Assembly (NCBI GenBank): GCA_029253705.1
Contig: JAQWYY010000152.1
Span: forward strand, 1-34,776
Reading direction: 5' to 3'
Source of the DNA: Luminiphilus sp.
GTDB taxonomy: Bacteria > Pseudomonadota > Gammaproteobacteria > Pseudomonadales > Halieaceae
DNA length: 34,776 bases
Shown piece by piece: positions 17,430 to 28,319 of this stretch (position 1 is its first letter; every line of letters begins with the position of its first letter). Below the pieces are notes generated by a model. It was not told the DNA's origin and searched no databases. It worked only from the letters and a program-made list of their open reading frames with translations. A program made the position numbers and the translations under genes.

Positions 17430-18494
17430 CTAGCCTTGCGCCAATAACTCGCGCAGGTCTATTAATGAGGCGTTTGCTCGTGAAATATAATTGGCCATGA
17501 CCAAAGAGTGGTTAGCCCATAGGCCAAAGCCCGAGCCATTGAGAATTATGGGGCTCCAGACAGTTGCCTGTGTTGCCTCTAGCTCTCTAATGATCTGCTG
17601 CAAACTGACTCGAGCATTCTTCTTTTCCAAAACGCTGGCAAAATCGATTTCAGCACCTTTTAAAAAATGGATTAACGCCCAAGCCGCCCCGCGGCTTTCA
17701 TAAAATACATCGTCAACTTCTGACCATGGCGTTTTTATCTCCTCGTCCTCGGGATCATTGGTTGAGGCAGTCGCAGTAGGGTCCCCTGCTAGATCAGTAT
17801 TGAGACGTCGCTGCCCCACACTCGCCGATAAACGCTGGGAGAGGCTGCCCAGACGCTTTTCAATCATCCCCAGCCAAAAGCTCAAGTTGTCGGCTCGGGC
17901 ATAAAATTGCGCGCCTTCAGATCCTGTCTCAGGCAGACGGGCTAAATAGGCCTTAAGGTATTTATTGGCGCTGCGGTACTCCCGTTCCGATGCAGGGAGT
18001 ATCCAGCTGTCCGACTGGAAGTTGATTCTTGGTTCAGCGAGGGTCAAATCGACATCTTCGCGAGACTGGCTTTGCGATCGACTTAAGACCTCGCGCAGTG
18101 CTCTGGCAAGATCTCGAGACTGCACGAGCACGCCATATTCCCAGTTGGGCATGTTGTCCATAAACAAGCCTGGAGGCAGTAAATCGTTATGGATGTAGCC
18201 CCCGTCTTTTTCCAACAGGGTATCAATGACCTCGATCAGCGCAAGTGTAGTAGCACTACCGGGTACTAGGGGTTGCCCAGTGGTTGCCGCGTAGTTTTGG
18301 GTCTCAGTGTGCATATCAAAAGCGGATGGTGTGGCGCTCCACCAGACACCAAGCACAATGACGACAACCACATAGAGGGCACCGACACCGGCAACTATCT
18401 TACCCATAGCACTGTCTGTCTTTGGAAAACCGGACAAAACCAAAGAGTCTTTGGTTTGCTGCAAAAAAGTGCGAATCCGGGCGATTACAGACAT
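17430..18494 (-). CDS. DUF2333 family membrane protein
   Basis: A 354-residue protein of unknown function that I recognise as the DUF2333 family found in Pseudomonas and relatives. One transmembrane segment (VAGVGALYVVVVIVLGVWW) near residues 35-54 anchors a large, presumably periplasmic domain rich in charged helices, containing LLEKDGGYIHNDLLPPG and ENKEYGVL-like NWEYGVLVQSRDLARALRE. The ATG at 18494 is used: AAGGA lies nine bases upstream, and it follows the copper-chaperone stop by 13 bases, whereas upstream in-frame codons overlap that gene. It is the last gene of the run that includes dsbD and the PCuAC gene. Confidence 0.8.
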   Translation of the reverse strand: MSVIARIRTFLQQTKDSLVLSGFPKTDSAMGKIVAGVGALYVVVVIVLGVWWSATPSAFDMHTETQNYAATTGQPLVPGSATTLALIEVIDTLLEKDGGYIHNDLLPPGLFMDNMPNWEYGVLVQSRDLARALREVLSRSQSQSREDVDLTLAEPRINFQSDSWILPASEREYRSANKYLKAYLARLPETGSEGAQFYARADNLSFWLGMIEKRLGSLSQRLSASVGQRRLNTDLAGDPTATASTNDPEDEEIKTPWSEVDDVFYESRGAAWALIHFLKGAEIDFASVLEKKNARVSLQQIIRELEATQATVWSPIILNGSGFGLWANHSLVMANYISRANASLIDLRELLAQG

Positions 18495-18507
18495 CAGGCT
18501 GATTTCC

Positions 18508-19002
18508 TTAATGATGGTGATGGGTCGTGCTATCGGCATCCCGTTGCACGCTCGCGGTCGCGCAGGTTCTATCCTCGCCGCTTAGCACACAAATTTCCAC
18601 CTCGGAGCCTTTGACGGGCATTGTTTTGATGCCCATTAGCATCAGATGCAGTCCTCCGGGCTTAAGCTCCAGCACCTCACCGGGCGCAAGTGTCATGTTG
18701 GTAACGGCGACCATTGTCATACGATCCCCAACTTGGCGGCTTTCGTGCAGTGTTGTTTCGGTTGCAATAGTCGAACTGACACCCGTTATGGTCAAGGGAG
18801 CCGCGCCCAGATTAGACAGCTGACCATAGGCGGCGGTCATTGTTTGAGTGGGGGGCATGGCGCGGACCCAAAGTTGCTCGAGGCTCAATTGGGCGACGGC
18901 TATTGGGCTCATCAAAGCATTGAGTGCCAAAACCAGCCAACCGGTTTTCAGGTGTCGCGAAAAACGGGCGACTTTATTACTGAGTGAAGCGGAGGTGGTC
19001 AT
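18508..19002 (-). CDS. Periplasmic copper chaperone PCu(A)C
   Basis: A 164-residue secreted protein with a hydrophobic signal segment (LKTGWLVLALNALMSPIAVAQ, residues about 18-38). The mature part fits the PCuAC copper motif exactly: H in LHES, ten residues, M, twenty-one residues, H, one residue, M (GGLHLML). PCuAC proteins carry Cu(I) to the CuA centre of cytochrome c oxidase. The C-terminus ends TTHHHH, a possible extra metal site. Its ATG overlaps the dsbD stop (ATGA) with AGGA eight bases before it, so a thiol-reducing partner and a copper chaperone are made together. This fits copper-site assembly, where cysteines must be reduced. Confidence 0.9.
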   Translation of the reverse strand: MTTSASLSNKVARFSRHLKTGWLVLALNALMSPIAVAQLSLEQLWVRAMPPTQTMTAAYGQLSNLGAAPLTITGVSSTIATETTLHESRQVGDRMTMVAVTNMTLAPGEVLELKPGGLHLMLMGIKTMPVKGSEVEICVLSGEDRTCATASVQRDADSTTHHHH

Positions 19003-20747
19003 TTTGTATTTCCTACAATGGACACGCGATCAAGAGCATCTCGCACGATCCCCGGTGTGAGTAGTTGGGGCAATATAAAGGGCGCGTCATTGGGTGGGTA
19101 CATGACATAAAGGGGAATTCCACTGCGACCGTGACTATTCACAAAAGCCCCAATGACTGGGTCATACTGAGTCCAGTCAGCAACCATATAAACAACGCCG
19201 CGTTCTTCAAAAGCCGCGATCATCGCGTCGGTAAATAAGACCGCCTGCTCATTAGCCAGGCAGGTAATACACCAGTCGGCGGTCACATCGACAAAGACGG
19301 GAACGCCCTCGTCACGCAAACCTTGAAGCGTGGCTTCTGACCACGCTACCGTACCTTCGCGCCTAGCTTCAGTTCCAGCGTCTGCTGCAGGCCCTCGTAG
19401 GGTTGCAAGAAACAGCGCGAGGCAAATGCACAATAACGCGGTGAAGCGGCGAAGGTGACTGCCACGGTAAAGCCACAGGCCCAATGCCAGCATGACCAAC
19501 CCACCCAGCGCCGTCGCCATGGTATCGACCCCGGCTTGCTTCCCAGCTACCCAAAGAAGCCAAACCGCCGTGGCATAGAGGGGGAAAGCCAGAAACTCCT
19601 TGAGAGTTTCCATCCAAGCACCGGGTCGGGGCAAAACTCGTCGTGCTAGGGTGCTATAGCTCAGCAGCACCATGGGGCTTGCCATACCCAGCCCCAAAGC
19701 GGCAAAGACTGACAGAGCGATTGGGGCTGGTTGAGTCAGGGCGAAGCCCAAAGCCGAACCCATAAAAGGCGCCGTGCAAGGGCTGGCCACCACGACGGCA
19801 AGCACTCCCGTGAAAAAGCTGCCGCGGTTACCGCCTTGGCTGGCAAGATTGCCACCGAGATTCATTAAATTACCACCAAATTGCACCATACCTGACAGCG
19901 ATAAGCCCATTGCCGTGAACAGGTAAGCGAGGGCGATGACGAAGCCCGGTGATTGCAGATGAAACCCCCAGCCTATGGCGGAGCCCATACTTTGCAATGT
20001 CATCAAGACGCTGGCGACTGCAACAAAACTGACAACCACACCGATGAGATACCACCAGGTGTGCCGGTGATGGGTGCTGGGATCCCCGGTGGCAAATCCC
20101 AAAACTTTGAGAGATAGAATTGGGAAAACGCAAGGCATGGCATTTAATATGACCCCCCCCATGAAGGCGAAAACCAACGCTAGCCACAACGATGGATCGG
20201 AGCGGCTATTTTGTAGATCTCCAGATTTTGCAGCCACACTCGCGGGTGTGGTAGCCAAAGCAGTGCTGCCATCGTTTACCTCGACGCCGCCACTTTGGCC
20301 ATTGACGATAAAGTGTTCCGTGTGTGGCGGGTAACAGAGTCCGGCATCGGCGCAGCCTTGAGACGTTATTGATAGCCGCGCCTCGGAAAATTCCTGGTCG
20401 GCTAGCAGCCGGATATCGGCATAGTTGTAGTAAACACTGACATCACCAAAAAATTCATCGTTCTTGTCTAGCGCGGGGGAAAATTCGAAGGTGGTATTTA
20501 TAACCCCCTGTTCGTTCTGTAACTGGGCCTTAAATCGATGCTGATAAAGGTAATAAGCATCTTCAATTTGCCAGTACAAACGAATCTCTTGCTCGGATAC
20601 GACCTCCACTTCCAGCTGATAGGCCTCTTCAACCGGCAAAAATGCATCAGACTGCGCGACCAGTCCGCTTAACCCTTGGCCCTGCGTCAGCAGTGGTAAA
20701 CCAAGCAGAAGTCCCAGAAAAAAAACTTGAGGCTTGAACATTGCCAT
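18999..20747 (-). CDS. dsbD: Thiol:disulfide interchange protein DsbD
   Basis: A 582-residue inner-membrane reductant conveyor that passes electrons from thioredoxin to periplasmic proteins. It has a signal peptide (FFLGLLLGLPLLTQGQG), an N-terminal immunoglobulin-like domain with the cysteine pair in CADAGLCYPP, about eight membrane spans with PCVFPILSLK and SPCTAPFMG carrying the transmembrane cysteines, and a C-terminal thioredoxin domain with DWCITCLANE (CxxC). All three cysteine pairs are intact. It lies eight bases after a pentapeptide gene and overlaps the copper chaperone. Confidence 0.95.
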   Translation of the reverse strand: MAMFKPQVFFLGLLLGLPLLTQGQGLSGLVAQSDAFLPVEEAYQLEVEVVSEQEIRLYWQIEDAYYLYQHRFKAQLQNEQGVINTTFEFSPALDKNDEFFGDVSVYYNYADIRLLADQEFSEARLSITSQGCADAGLCYPPHTEHFIVNGQSGGVEVNDGSTALATTPASVAAKSGDLQNSRSDPSLWLALVFAFMGGVILNAMPCVFPILSLKVLGFATGDPSTHHRHTWWYLIGVVVSFVAVASVLMTLQSMGSAIGWGFHLQSPGFVIALAYLFTAMGLSLSGMVQFGGNLMNLGGNLASQGGNRGSFFTGVLAVVVASPCTAPFMGSALGFALTQPAPIALSVFAALGLGMASPMVLLSYSTLARRVLPRPGAWMETLKEFLAFPLYATAVWLLWVAGKQAGVDTMATALGGLVMLALGLWLYRGSHLRRFTALLCICLALFLATLRGPAADAGTEARREGTVAWSEATLQGLRDEGVPVFVDVTADWCITCLANEQAVLFTDAMIAAFEERGVVYMVADWTQYDPVIGAFVNSHGRSGIPLYVMYPPNDAPFILPQLLTPGIVRDALDRVSIVGNTK

Positions 20748-20754
20748 GAACGAG

Positions 20755-21114
20755 TTAGCTCTTTTCTTCGTAGCGAAGGCGGGTGCCTGTGTCTAGGGAC
20801 AGCCGAATTTCCTCGGGGCTCAGCTCCTCAGGAAAATAGACTCCTGAAACTTTGGCGTCCATCAAACTTGCTCCCCGAAGATTGGTCTCGCGAAAATCGA
20901 TGCCGGAGAGATCGGCGTTGCGAAAGTAGGCATTAGAAAAATCTAATCCTGCTGCGTTTAATTTGCGAAGATCACGACCTCGATAATCGCCACTTACGAG
21001 ATGGCTGGTATCCATGGTGTCACGACTTGCATTGAAGGCATCAACGTCCTCGTGTCGCAACATTTGATAAAGCGGGTCGGGCTTAATGGCAGGCTTGGTG
21101 GTGTTTTCAGTCAT
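20755..21114 (-). CDS. Pentapeptide-repeat protein
   Basis: A 119-residue soluble protein. Residues about 46-92 are consecutive pentapeptides of the A(D/N)Lxx type (RDLRKLNAAGLDFSNAYF, RNADLSGIDF, RETNLRGASL), enough for a short right-handed quadrilateral helix. No signal peptide is seen. The N-terminal 40 residues, with DPLYQMLRHEDVDAFN, and the C-terminal PEELSPEEIRLSLDTGTRLRY are not repeat-like. The function is unknown; I recall similar short proteins in marine gammaproteobacteria but cannot place this one. It is immediately upstream of dsbD and 57 bases after the PfkB kinase, all on the same strand. Confidence 0.8.
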   Translation of the reverse strand: MTENTTKPAIKPDPLYQMLRHEDVDAFNASRDTMDTSHLVSGDYRGRDLRKLNAAGLDFSNAYFRNADLSGIDFRETNLRGASLMDAKVSGVYFPEELSPEEIRLSLDTGTRLRYEEKS

Positions 21115-21171
21115 AGTTTCGGTTTCATCCTTAAATCTGCAACGTAAATTCTTAACTTCGGCAGTGGCTGC

Positions 21172-22173
21172 TTAATCGCCAAAAAATTCGCGGCGCAGTT
21201 CGGAATAACCCTCGGCCTGCAAGCGCGGTCCAAAATATTTTACGACTTCTCCGGCGGCGCGGACTGCAAATTTTCCAGCTTGTCCGAAACCTTCACCGCG
21301 TGACAGGGCGTACAAAAAAGCCCCTGCAAACATGTCTCCGGCACCATTGGTATTTAGGGCCTCCACGGAGACTGCGTTAATTGTAAAGGATTCATTTCCA
21401 TCGAAAGCAATGGCGCCCTTGGCTCCCAATGTCACAACGAAGCTTTTGGCGACCTTTTTGATGGCTTCCATAGCGTCATTTAAATCAGAAGTGCCCCCCC
21501 ACTCGAGGGCCTCGGCTTCATTGCAGAAGACTAAATCGACACCGTTGCCAACCAGCTGCTCCATGTTGTCTCGGAAGTACATGACCATGCCCGGGTCGGA
21601 AAAGCTAACCGCGGTTTTTACGTTATTAGCCTCGGCAACCTTTCGAGTGTGCAGCGCTGCTTCGTGCCCGGTGGGGGATGTGACGAGGTAACCTTCTAAA
21701 TAGACCCAATCGGATGCCGCAATCGCCTGATCGTCGACCTCAGCGATAGACAAAGTCTCTGACACCCCTAAAAAGGTGTTCATACTGCGCTCGGCATCTG
21801 GAGTAATAAGCACCAGGCATTTTCCCGTAGTCCCACCGCCGCGCTTATCCTTAAGGCTGTGGGCAACGCCAGAGGCCTCGAGATCGGCGAGATAAATATC
21901 ACCGTCGGCATCGTCAGCCACTTTGCAGCTCATAAACGTGGGAGCGCCAAATAAAGCGGTTGCAATCATGCTATTGCCAGCGCTGCCCCCGGAAGCGTGG
22001 TTGGCGCCAACCAAATGGCCTTCTAGGTGGCTTAACAACTCTGCTTGACGGTCTGGATCAACCAGGGTCATGACACCTTTTTCTACGGCCATCGCGCCTA
22101 ATTCGTTATCGTTGACTTGGATTTCGGTGTCGACCAATGCGGCCCCGATGGCATAAACAGAATACTGCGTCAC
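21172..22173 (-). CDS. PfkB-family carbohydrate/adenosine kinase
   Basis: A 333-residue kinase of the ribokinase fold. The GTG at 22173 is chosen because AAGGA lies about nine bases upstream and translation then begins TQYSVYAIGAALVDTEIQV as in relatives. Signature 1 is seen as GGSAGNSMIATALFGAP (around residue 60) and the catalytic signature 2 as NTNGAGDMFAGAFL at about 274-287. The anion-hole GAGD and catalytic Asp280 are present, but the usual first aspartate of D-T-x-G-A-G-D is Asn. These proteins are often annotated as adenosine kinase; the sugar or nucleoside substrate is not certain. Confidence 0.8.
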   Translation of the reverse strand: MTQYSVYAIGAALVDTEIQVNDNELGAMAVEKGVMTLVDPDRQAELLSHLEGHLVGANHASGGSAGNSMIATALFGAPTFMSCKVADDADGDIYLADLEASGVAHSLKDKRGGGTTGKCLVLITPDAERSMNTFLGVSETLSIAEVDDQAIAASDWVYLEGYLVTSPTGHEAALHTRKVAEANNVKTAVSFSDPGMVMYFRDNMEQLVGNGVDLVFCNEAEALEWGGTSDLNDAMEAIKKVAKSFVVTLGAKGAIAFDGNESFTINAVSVEALNTNGAGDMFAGAFLYALSRGEGFGQAGKFAVRAAGEVVKYFGPRLQAEGYSELRREFFGD

Positions 22174-22384
22174 TGGTGTTGTCCTTGGATAATGAAGATG
22201 TTGTGCTGATGATAACCGATGTGTTTGCTTAAGACTCCGTAACAACAAGGTATTGCTGTCATCTTCACATTTCCAGTGGCAGCAGCGCGCATTGGTCAAG
22301 GCGTGTAGACTTGTCCCACTTGCCCGCAACTCAGAAATTTTTAAGTCGAGTTTTCTTGCCGCAATTCATCCGACAGAGATACTA

Positions 22385-22969
22385 GTGCCCTTGGTCTACC
22401 AACAGCTTTTGCCACGCTTGCAGCAGTATGAAAAGCCAAGCCGAACCTACGGTGAGGTCGCGAGTCGCGCCGCGGTTGCTATTGTTTTGCATGAGTGTGA
22501 CGAGGAACTGTGTTTGCTGATGATTCGTCGTGCCAAACGTGAGGGCGATCCCTGGTCCGGACACATGGCGTTTCCTGGAGGCCGGCGAGACCCTGAGGAC
22601 ATCGACGATCGCTTTTGTGCAGTCCGTGAGACCCGTGAAGAAATTGCTCTAGATCTTGATGCACTAGGTCTAGCCGTGTGTGCCCTCGGTGAGGTCAACA
22701 CCGGTTGGCGAGCTGACCGCCCGGAAATGTTGGTGGCACCTTTTATTTACAGGGTCGAGACATTGCCCGAACTTGACTTGAACTATGAAGTCGACGGGGT
22801 GGTCTCAGTTCCCTTGAGTTTCTTAATGGATCGCAATAACCGCGTTCCCCTAAAGTGGGAGTGGCGCGGAACACAGGTAGAGTCCGACTCGTATCTTTTC
22901 CGGGACAACCGTATTTGGGGCTTATCTTTGATGATGATCGACGAATTGATTGAGGCGGTTGAGCAATAG
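22385..22969 (+). CDS. Nudix hydrolase, probable CoA pyrophosphatase (NudL-like)
   Basis: About 194 residues. A Nudix box of the NudL/CoA-ase type is present: MAFPGGRRDPED followed by AVRETREEIALDL, with the same spacing as E. coli NudL, preceded by LLMIRRAKREGDPWSG. NudL-type enzymes cleave CoA or acyl-CoA into phosphopantetheine and 3',5'-ADP. The start is uncertain: I use the GTG at 22385 (weak AGAGAT seven bases upstream), because the in-frame TTG at 22253 would add about 44 residues without family character. It is divergent from the PfkB kinase; the 211-base spacer shows no clear promoter. The stop abuts the 3' end of the next minus-strand gene. Confidence 0.8.
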   Translation: MPLVYQQLLPRLQQYEKPSRTYGEVASRAAVAIVLHECDEELCLLMIRRAKREGDPWSGHMAFPGGRRDPEDIDDRFCAVRETREEIALDLDALGLAVCALGEVNTGWRADRPEMLVAPFIYRVETLPELDLNYEVDGVVSVPLSFLMDRNNRVPLKWEWRGTQVESDSYLFRDNRIWGLSLMMIDELIEAVEQ

Positions 22970-23677
22970 TTAAGGTGGGGTGCTAGGCTCGGGGACCTCG
23001 ATTAAAAGCGTGTCCTGCCCGCGTAGAAAACTGCGGGTGTTTAGCATCAATGCCCGGGCCTCGGGGTTCTCTTGAGCCGCATTTTTCAAGGTTTCTACTC
23101 CAACGTTGCCCAGTAAATGGCTGCGAAGTAAATCGGTTAAAACCGGGTTCATGTCAGGGTCAAAGTCCCAGCGGGGTGTTCCGGGGATAAGATTGCCACT
23201 AACAGTGCCGCCATGCGCCTGAAGAAAATAACCGCCGCAGCTGGAGAGTATCCAGTCATCGAGGCGTCCGTAGCTGATATTTGGTGTCGTAGGATCGAAG
23301 GCATTTTGCGGCAGCTTATCTATGTGTTGAAGAGCAAGCACCCAGCGGCTACCCAAGGGGAAGTTTTTGATATCGGGTCGACAATAGTCTCTGGCCTTTA
23401 ACCACACGCGCACACTGGTGTGCCAGTCAGGTCCGCGTAGTATTTCTTCAATGGCAAAATCTGCCGCATTGCCCCGGTGCTCGGTTACAGCTCCAAGCAT
23501 AATGAGGTCGGCGTTGTTGGCGATTTCGGTGAAACTGCCCTCCCAGAGACAGGTGCAGGTGGCGATCGGATTCTCTTTTAGGCCCTCACCGGCTAACCCG
23601 ATGTGAGCCCAGAAAAGCGCCACGACAGCGAGGGCGTGTTCCAAGACAGCGATCGTTGCTAGTAGCCCACGGGTCAC
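22970..23677 (-). CDS. Secreted netrin/TIMP-like conserved protein next to hemB
   Basis: A 235-residue protein starting with GTG. Residues about 7-29 form a signal-like hydrophobic stretch. The mature part begins ATCTCLWEG (C-x-C), then ADLIMLGAV, FAIEEILRGP, VRVWLKARDYCRP, GSRWVLAL and WILSSCGGYFL. This cysteine and strand order resembles the netrin-like (TIMP) OB-fold. I recall Pseudomonas homologues beside hemB, sometimes misnamed delta-aminolevulinic acid dehydratase because of their position; nothing here is catalytic like HemB. It follows hemB by 22 bases on the same strand. The function is unknown, probably periplasmic. Confidence 0.65.
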   Translation of the reverse strand: MTRGLLATIAVLEHALAVVALFWAHIGLAGEGLKENPIATCTCLWEGSFTEIANNADLIMLGAVTEHRGNAADFAIEEILRGPDWHTSVRVWLKARDYCRPDIKNFPLGSRWVLALQHIDKLPQNAFDPTTPNISYGRLDDWILSSCGGYFLQAHGGTVSGNLIPGTPRWDFDPDMNPVLTDLLRSHLLGNVGVETLKNAAQENPEARALMLNTRSFLRGQDTLLIEVPEPSTPP

Positions 23678-23699
23678 GGCGATCAGCCCTGCTCTGAGA

Positions 23700-25995
<2,296 letters not shown>

Positions 25996-26066
25996 AACAA
26001 CTCAGCTTTGTTTGCATTAGAGGTGCCATATTATCGCAGGGCTGGACGCGTCCAGAAAGTACTCAA

Positions 26067-26486
26067 TTAAAACGGCCGCAGGTAAACTAGGCTAACAATG
26101 GCGAACAACACCAAAACCGGGGCTTCATTGAAAAATCGATAAAAAACATGGGATTTATTGTCTTCGCCACGGTTAATGCGCCCCATATAGATACCGCATT
26201 GGACATGATAGGCAATTAATAGGGCCACGCCGCCCAGCTTAAGCTGCATCCAGCTGGCGCTGAGGTAGTAATCCCATTGATAACTCAACCGCCAAAGACC
26301 GAAAATAACAGTCAAGACCATAAAAGGCGTAACAAACTTAAAGAGCTTGCGTGCCATGGTCGCTAGGGTAAGTTTCGTGTTTACATCGTCGGATTGGGCG
26401 TAGTAAACGAATATGCGTGGCAAGTAAAAAAGGCCAGCAAACCAGCAGACCATAAAAATAACATGTAAGGCCTGAACCCAGAGCAT
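26067..26486 (-). CDS. hemJ: Protoporphyrinogen IX oxidase HemJ
   Basis: A 139-residue membrane protein of the UPF0093/HemJ family, which oxidises protoporphyrinogen IX in bacteria lacking HemG or HemY. The N-terminal helix [19 protein letters not shown] carries the conserved His8 and the [10 protein letters not shown] motif. A lysine sits in [17 protein letters not shown]. There are four membrane spans. It lies upstream of hemL on the same strand with a 71-base gap, forming a tetrapyrrole cluster that supports the assignment. Confidence 0.92.
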   Translation of the reverse strand: MLWVQALHVIFMVCWFAGLFYLPRIFVYYAQSDDVNTKLTLATMARKLFKFVTPFMVLTVIFGLWRLSYQWDYYLSASWMQLKLGGVALLIAYHVQCGIYMGRINRGEDNKSHVFYRFFNEAPVLVLFAIVSLVYLRPF

Positions 26487-26499
26487 GGCATCCTCGACG

Positions 26500-26505
26500 T
26501 ATAAT
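26500..26505 (+). promoter_or_regulatory. Perfect -10 box upstream of argC
   Basis: TATAAT lies 43 bases before the argC ATG at 26549. No good -35 is seen at 17 bases, so activation may be needed. It overlaps an in-frame upstream ATG (26504), which favours the later start codon. Confidence 0.35.
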
Positions 26506-26548
26506 GTCCGTTAAGATGCGCACCACCATATCAGAACACGGGGATCAC

Positions 26549-27580
26549 ATGGTCAAGGTAGGAATAATTGGAGCGACAGGCTACACCGGCGTCGAATTGC
26601 TGCGTCTGCTGCTGCAGCATCCGGATGTGACAGTACAGGTCGTGACCTCGCGCACTGAAGTAGGTCGACGCCTCGACGCGCTTTTTCCTGCGCTTCGAGG
26701 TCATACAGAGCTGGCTTTTACCGACGCAGATACTACCGAGCTATTGAGCTGCGACCTCGTATTTTTTGCGACTCCCCATAATGTCGCCATGCGCAGCGTG
26801 CCTCGGTTACTTGAAGCAGGTGTTCGTGTGATCGACTTGTCCGCGGATTATCGTCTAGATGACCCCGAGCTTTGGTCGCAATGGTACGGCGAGCCCCATA
26901 CAAGTCCAGGCCTTTGTGCGGGCGCCGTTTATGGCCTACCCGAGGTAAGCAGAGCCGCTATTGTCGATGCTAATTTGGTGGCTTGCCCGGGTTGTTACCC
27001 CACTGCAGTGCAACTGGGTTTTCTGCCACTTTTGAAAGCGAATGCCGTTGAACTGCAGCCATTAATTGCGAGCTGTGCCTCGGGTGTGAGTGGTGCCGGA
27101 CGACAAGGAAAAATTCCTGGCCTGTTAACCGAGGCAAGTGAAAGCTTCAGAGCCTACGGCGTAGCGGGACATCGGCACCTCCCCGAGATAGAGCAGGGCC
27201 TGGCAAAATTTGCAGGCGCGCCAGTGCGACTGACATTTGTTCCTCATCTGGTACCAATGAATCGAGGTATTTTGGCCACCCTATTTGCTCAGTTAAAAGA
27301 CAGCGTCACCGATTGTCAGGCGTTGTTTGAGGCTTACTACGCTGACGAACCCTTTGTTGACGTTTTACCCGCGGGTGAGCAACCTGATACTCGGTATGTA
27401 CGTGGTAGCAACCGCTGTCAGCTGTCTGTGGCAGTACCTCAGAATCGCGATACCGTAGTAGTGACGGCAGCAATAGACAATCTGACAAAGGGTGCCTCCG
27501 GTCAGGCCATACAAGCTATGAATATTATGTTGGGGCTCCCTGAATCACGGGGTCTTGAACTCATTTCTGTGACCCCTTGA
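26549..27580 (+). CDS. argC: N-acetyl-gamma-glutamyl-phosphate reductase
   Basis: A 343-residue NADP-dependent enzyme of arginine synthesis. It begins [20 protein letters not shown] (Rossmann nucleotide loop); the catalytic cysteine is in [17 protein letters not shown], with GVSGAGR and HRHLPEIEQ following, and [18 protein letters not shown] near the end. The ATG at 26549 matches the family start; an ATG 45 bases upstream lies on the -10 box. It starts the plus-strand run argC, DUF6776, bactofilin, erpA, which keeps the Pseudomonas order. Confidence 0.96.
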   Translation: MVKVGIIGATGYTGVELLRLLLQHPDVTVQVVTSRTEVGRRLDALFPALRGHTELAFTDADTTELLSCDLVFFATPHNVAMRSVPRLLEAGVRVIDLSADYRLDDPELWSQWYGEPHTSPGLCAGAVYGLPEVSRAAIVDANLVACPGCYPTAVQLGFLPLLKANAVELQPLIASCASGVSGAGRQGKIPGLLTEASESFRAYGVAGHRHLPEIEQGLAKFAGAPVRLTFVPHLVPMNRGILATLFAQLKDSVTDCQALFEAYYADEPFVDVLPAGEQPDTRYVRGSNRCQLSVAVPQNRDTVVVTAAIDNLTKGASGQAIQAMNIMLGLPESRGLELISVTP

Positions 27581-27593
27581 AGGGTAAACGCTA

Positions 27594-28289
27594 GTGGCGC
27601 GACATCATCCCCGAACCATTATCCGACATGACCACCCACGGAAAGTGCTCTTTGTGCGCGCGCTCGTGGTTGCGGTTTTAGCACTGCTGGCAGTACTTGT
27701 TTATAGCATGGGCCATCGTTCCGGTTCGATTAGCCGGGTGCCACTTAATGACAGCAGTGATGATTTTCGTGCCCGTATTAGTGAGCTGGAAACACGAGTT
27801 GAACTCGACAAGCAGGCACTTAACAATCTCATGGAGTCTTTGGCTCAAAGTCGTGGCGTCAGTGCAGAGCTTGAAGGTGAGCTGGCGTTTTACCGAGAGG
27901 TGATGGCTCCTGAGGAACTTGCTGAAGGAGTGCGTTTGCGCTTGCCCAAATTTAGTCCTACGGCAGATCCTTTGCGGTGGCGTTACGAATTGGTGGTACA
28001 CCAAGGGCAGCCGGCTGAAAACCGTTTCATCGGTGAACTGCAACTGCGACTTGTTGGGAGTGTTCGGGAGGAGCCTGAGGTGCTGAACCTGCCCGATCTT
28101 GATGATCGGCTTGCGGGTCAGCCATTACCCATTAATTTCCGTTACTTCCAACGCTTTAATGGAGAGGTGTTGTTGCCGCCGGGATTTATACCGGAGCGTG
28201 TGGAAGTTGATGTGTCACTGCGCAAACCCAAGGCTAATAGGGTGTCCACAGTTCATGACTGGAGCGACGTAATGGTGTATACGTTATAA
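27594..28289 (+). CDS. DUF6776-type inner-membrane protein with coiled coil
   Basis: A 231-residue protein starting with GTG, with AAGGG nine bases upstream. One transmembrane helix (VRALVVAVLALLAVLVYSMG, residues about 22-41) is followed by a coiled coil at about 58-105 (SELETRVELDKQALNNLMESLAQSRG and ELEGELAFYREVM) and a beta-rich C-terminal domain, presumably periplasmic. I recognise it as the conserved protein placed between argC and a bactofilin in Pseudomonas, now called DUF6776. The function is not known; the neighbourhood suggests envelope morphology. It begins 13 bases after argC. Confidence 0.7.
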   Translation: MARHHPRTIIRHDHPRKVLFVRALVVAVLALLAVLVYSMGHRSGSISRVPLNDSSDDFRARISELETRVELDKQALNNLMESLAQSRGVSAELEGELAFYREVMAPEELAEGVRLRLPKFSPTADPLRWRYELVVHQGQPAENRFIGELQLRLVGSVREEPEVLNLPDLDDRLAGQPLPINFRYFQRFNGEVLLPPGFIPERVEVDVSLRKPKANRVSTVHDWSDVMVYTL

Positions 28290-28319
28290 GTTGGAAATTT
28301 TGAAACAACGGAGATAGCT

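Noticed and set aside
17249-17432. Palindromes between prmA and the DUF2333 gene as a bidirectional terminator
   Set aside because: TAGCGCTGCGCTA at 17420-17432 covers the DUF2333 stop and other arms are four bases; no T-tract follows on either strand.
22253-22384. N-terminal extension of the Nudix protein from TTG
   Set aside because: The extra 44 residues have no family character and the TTG has no suitably spaced ribosome-binding site.
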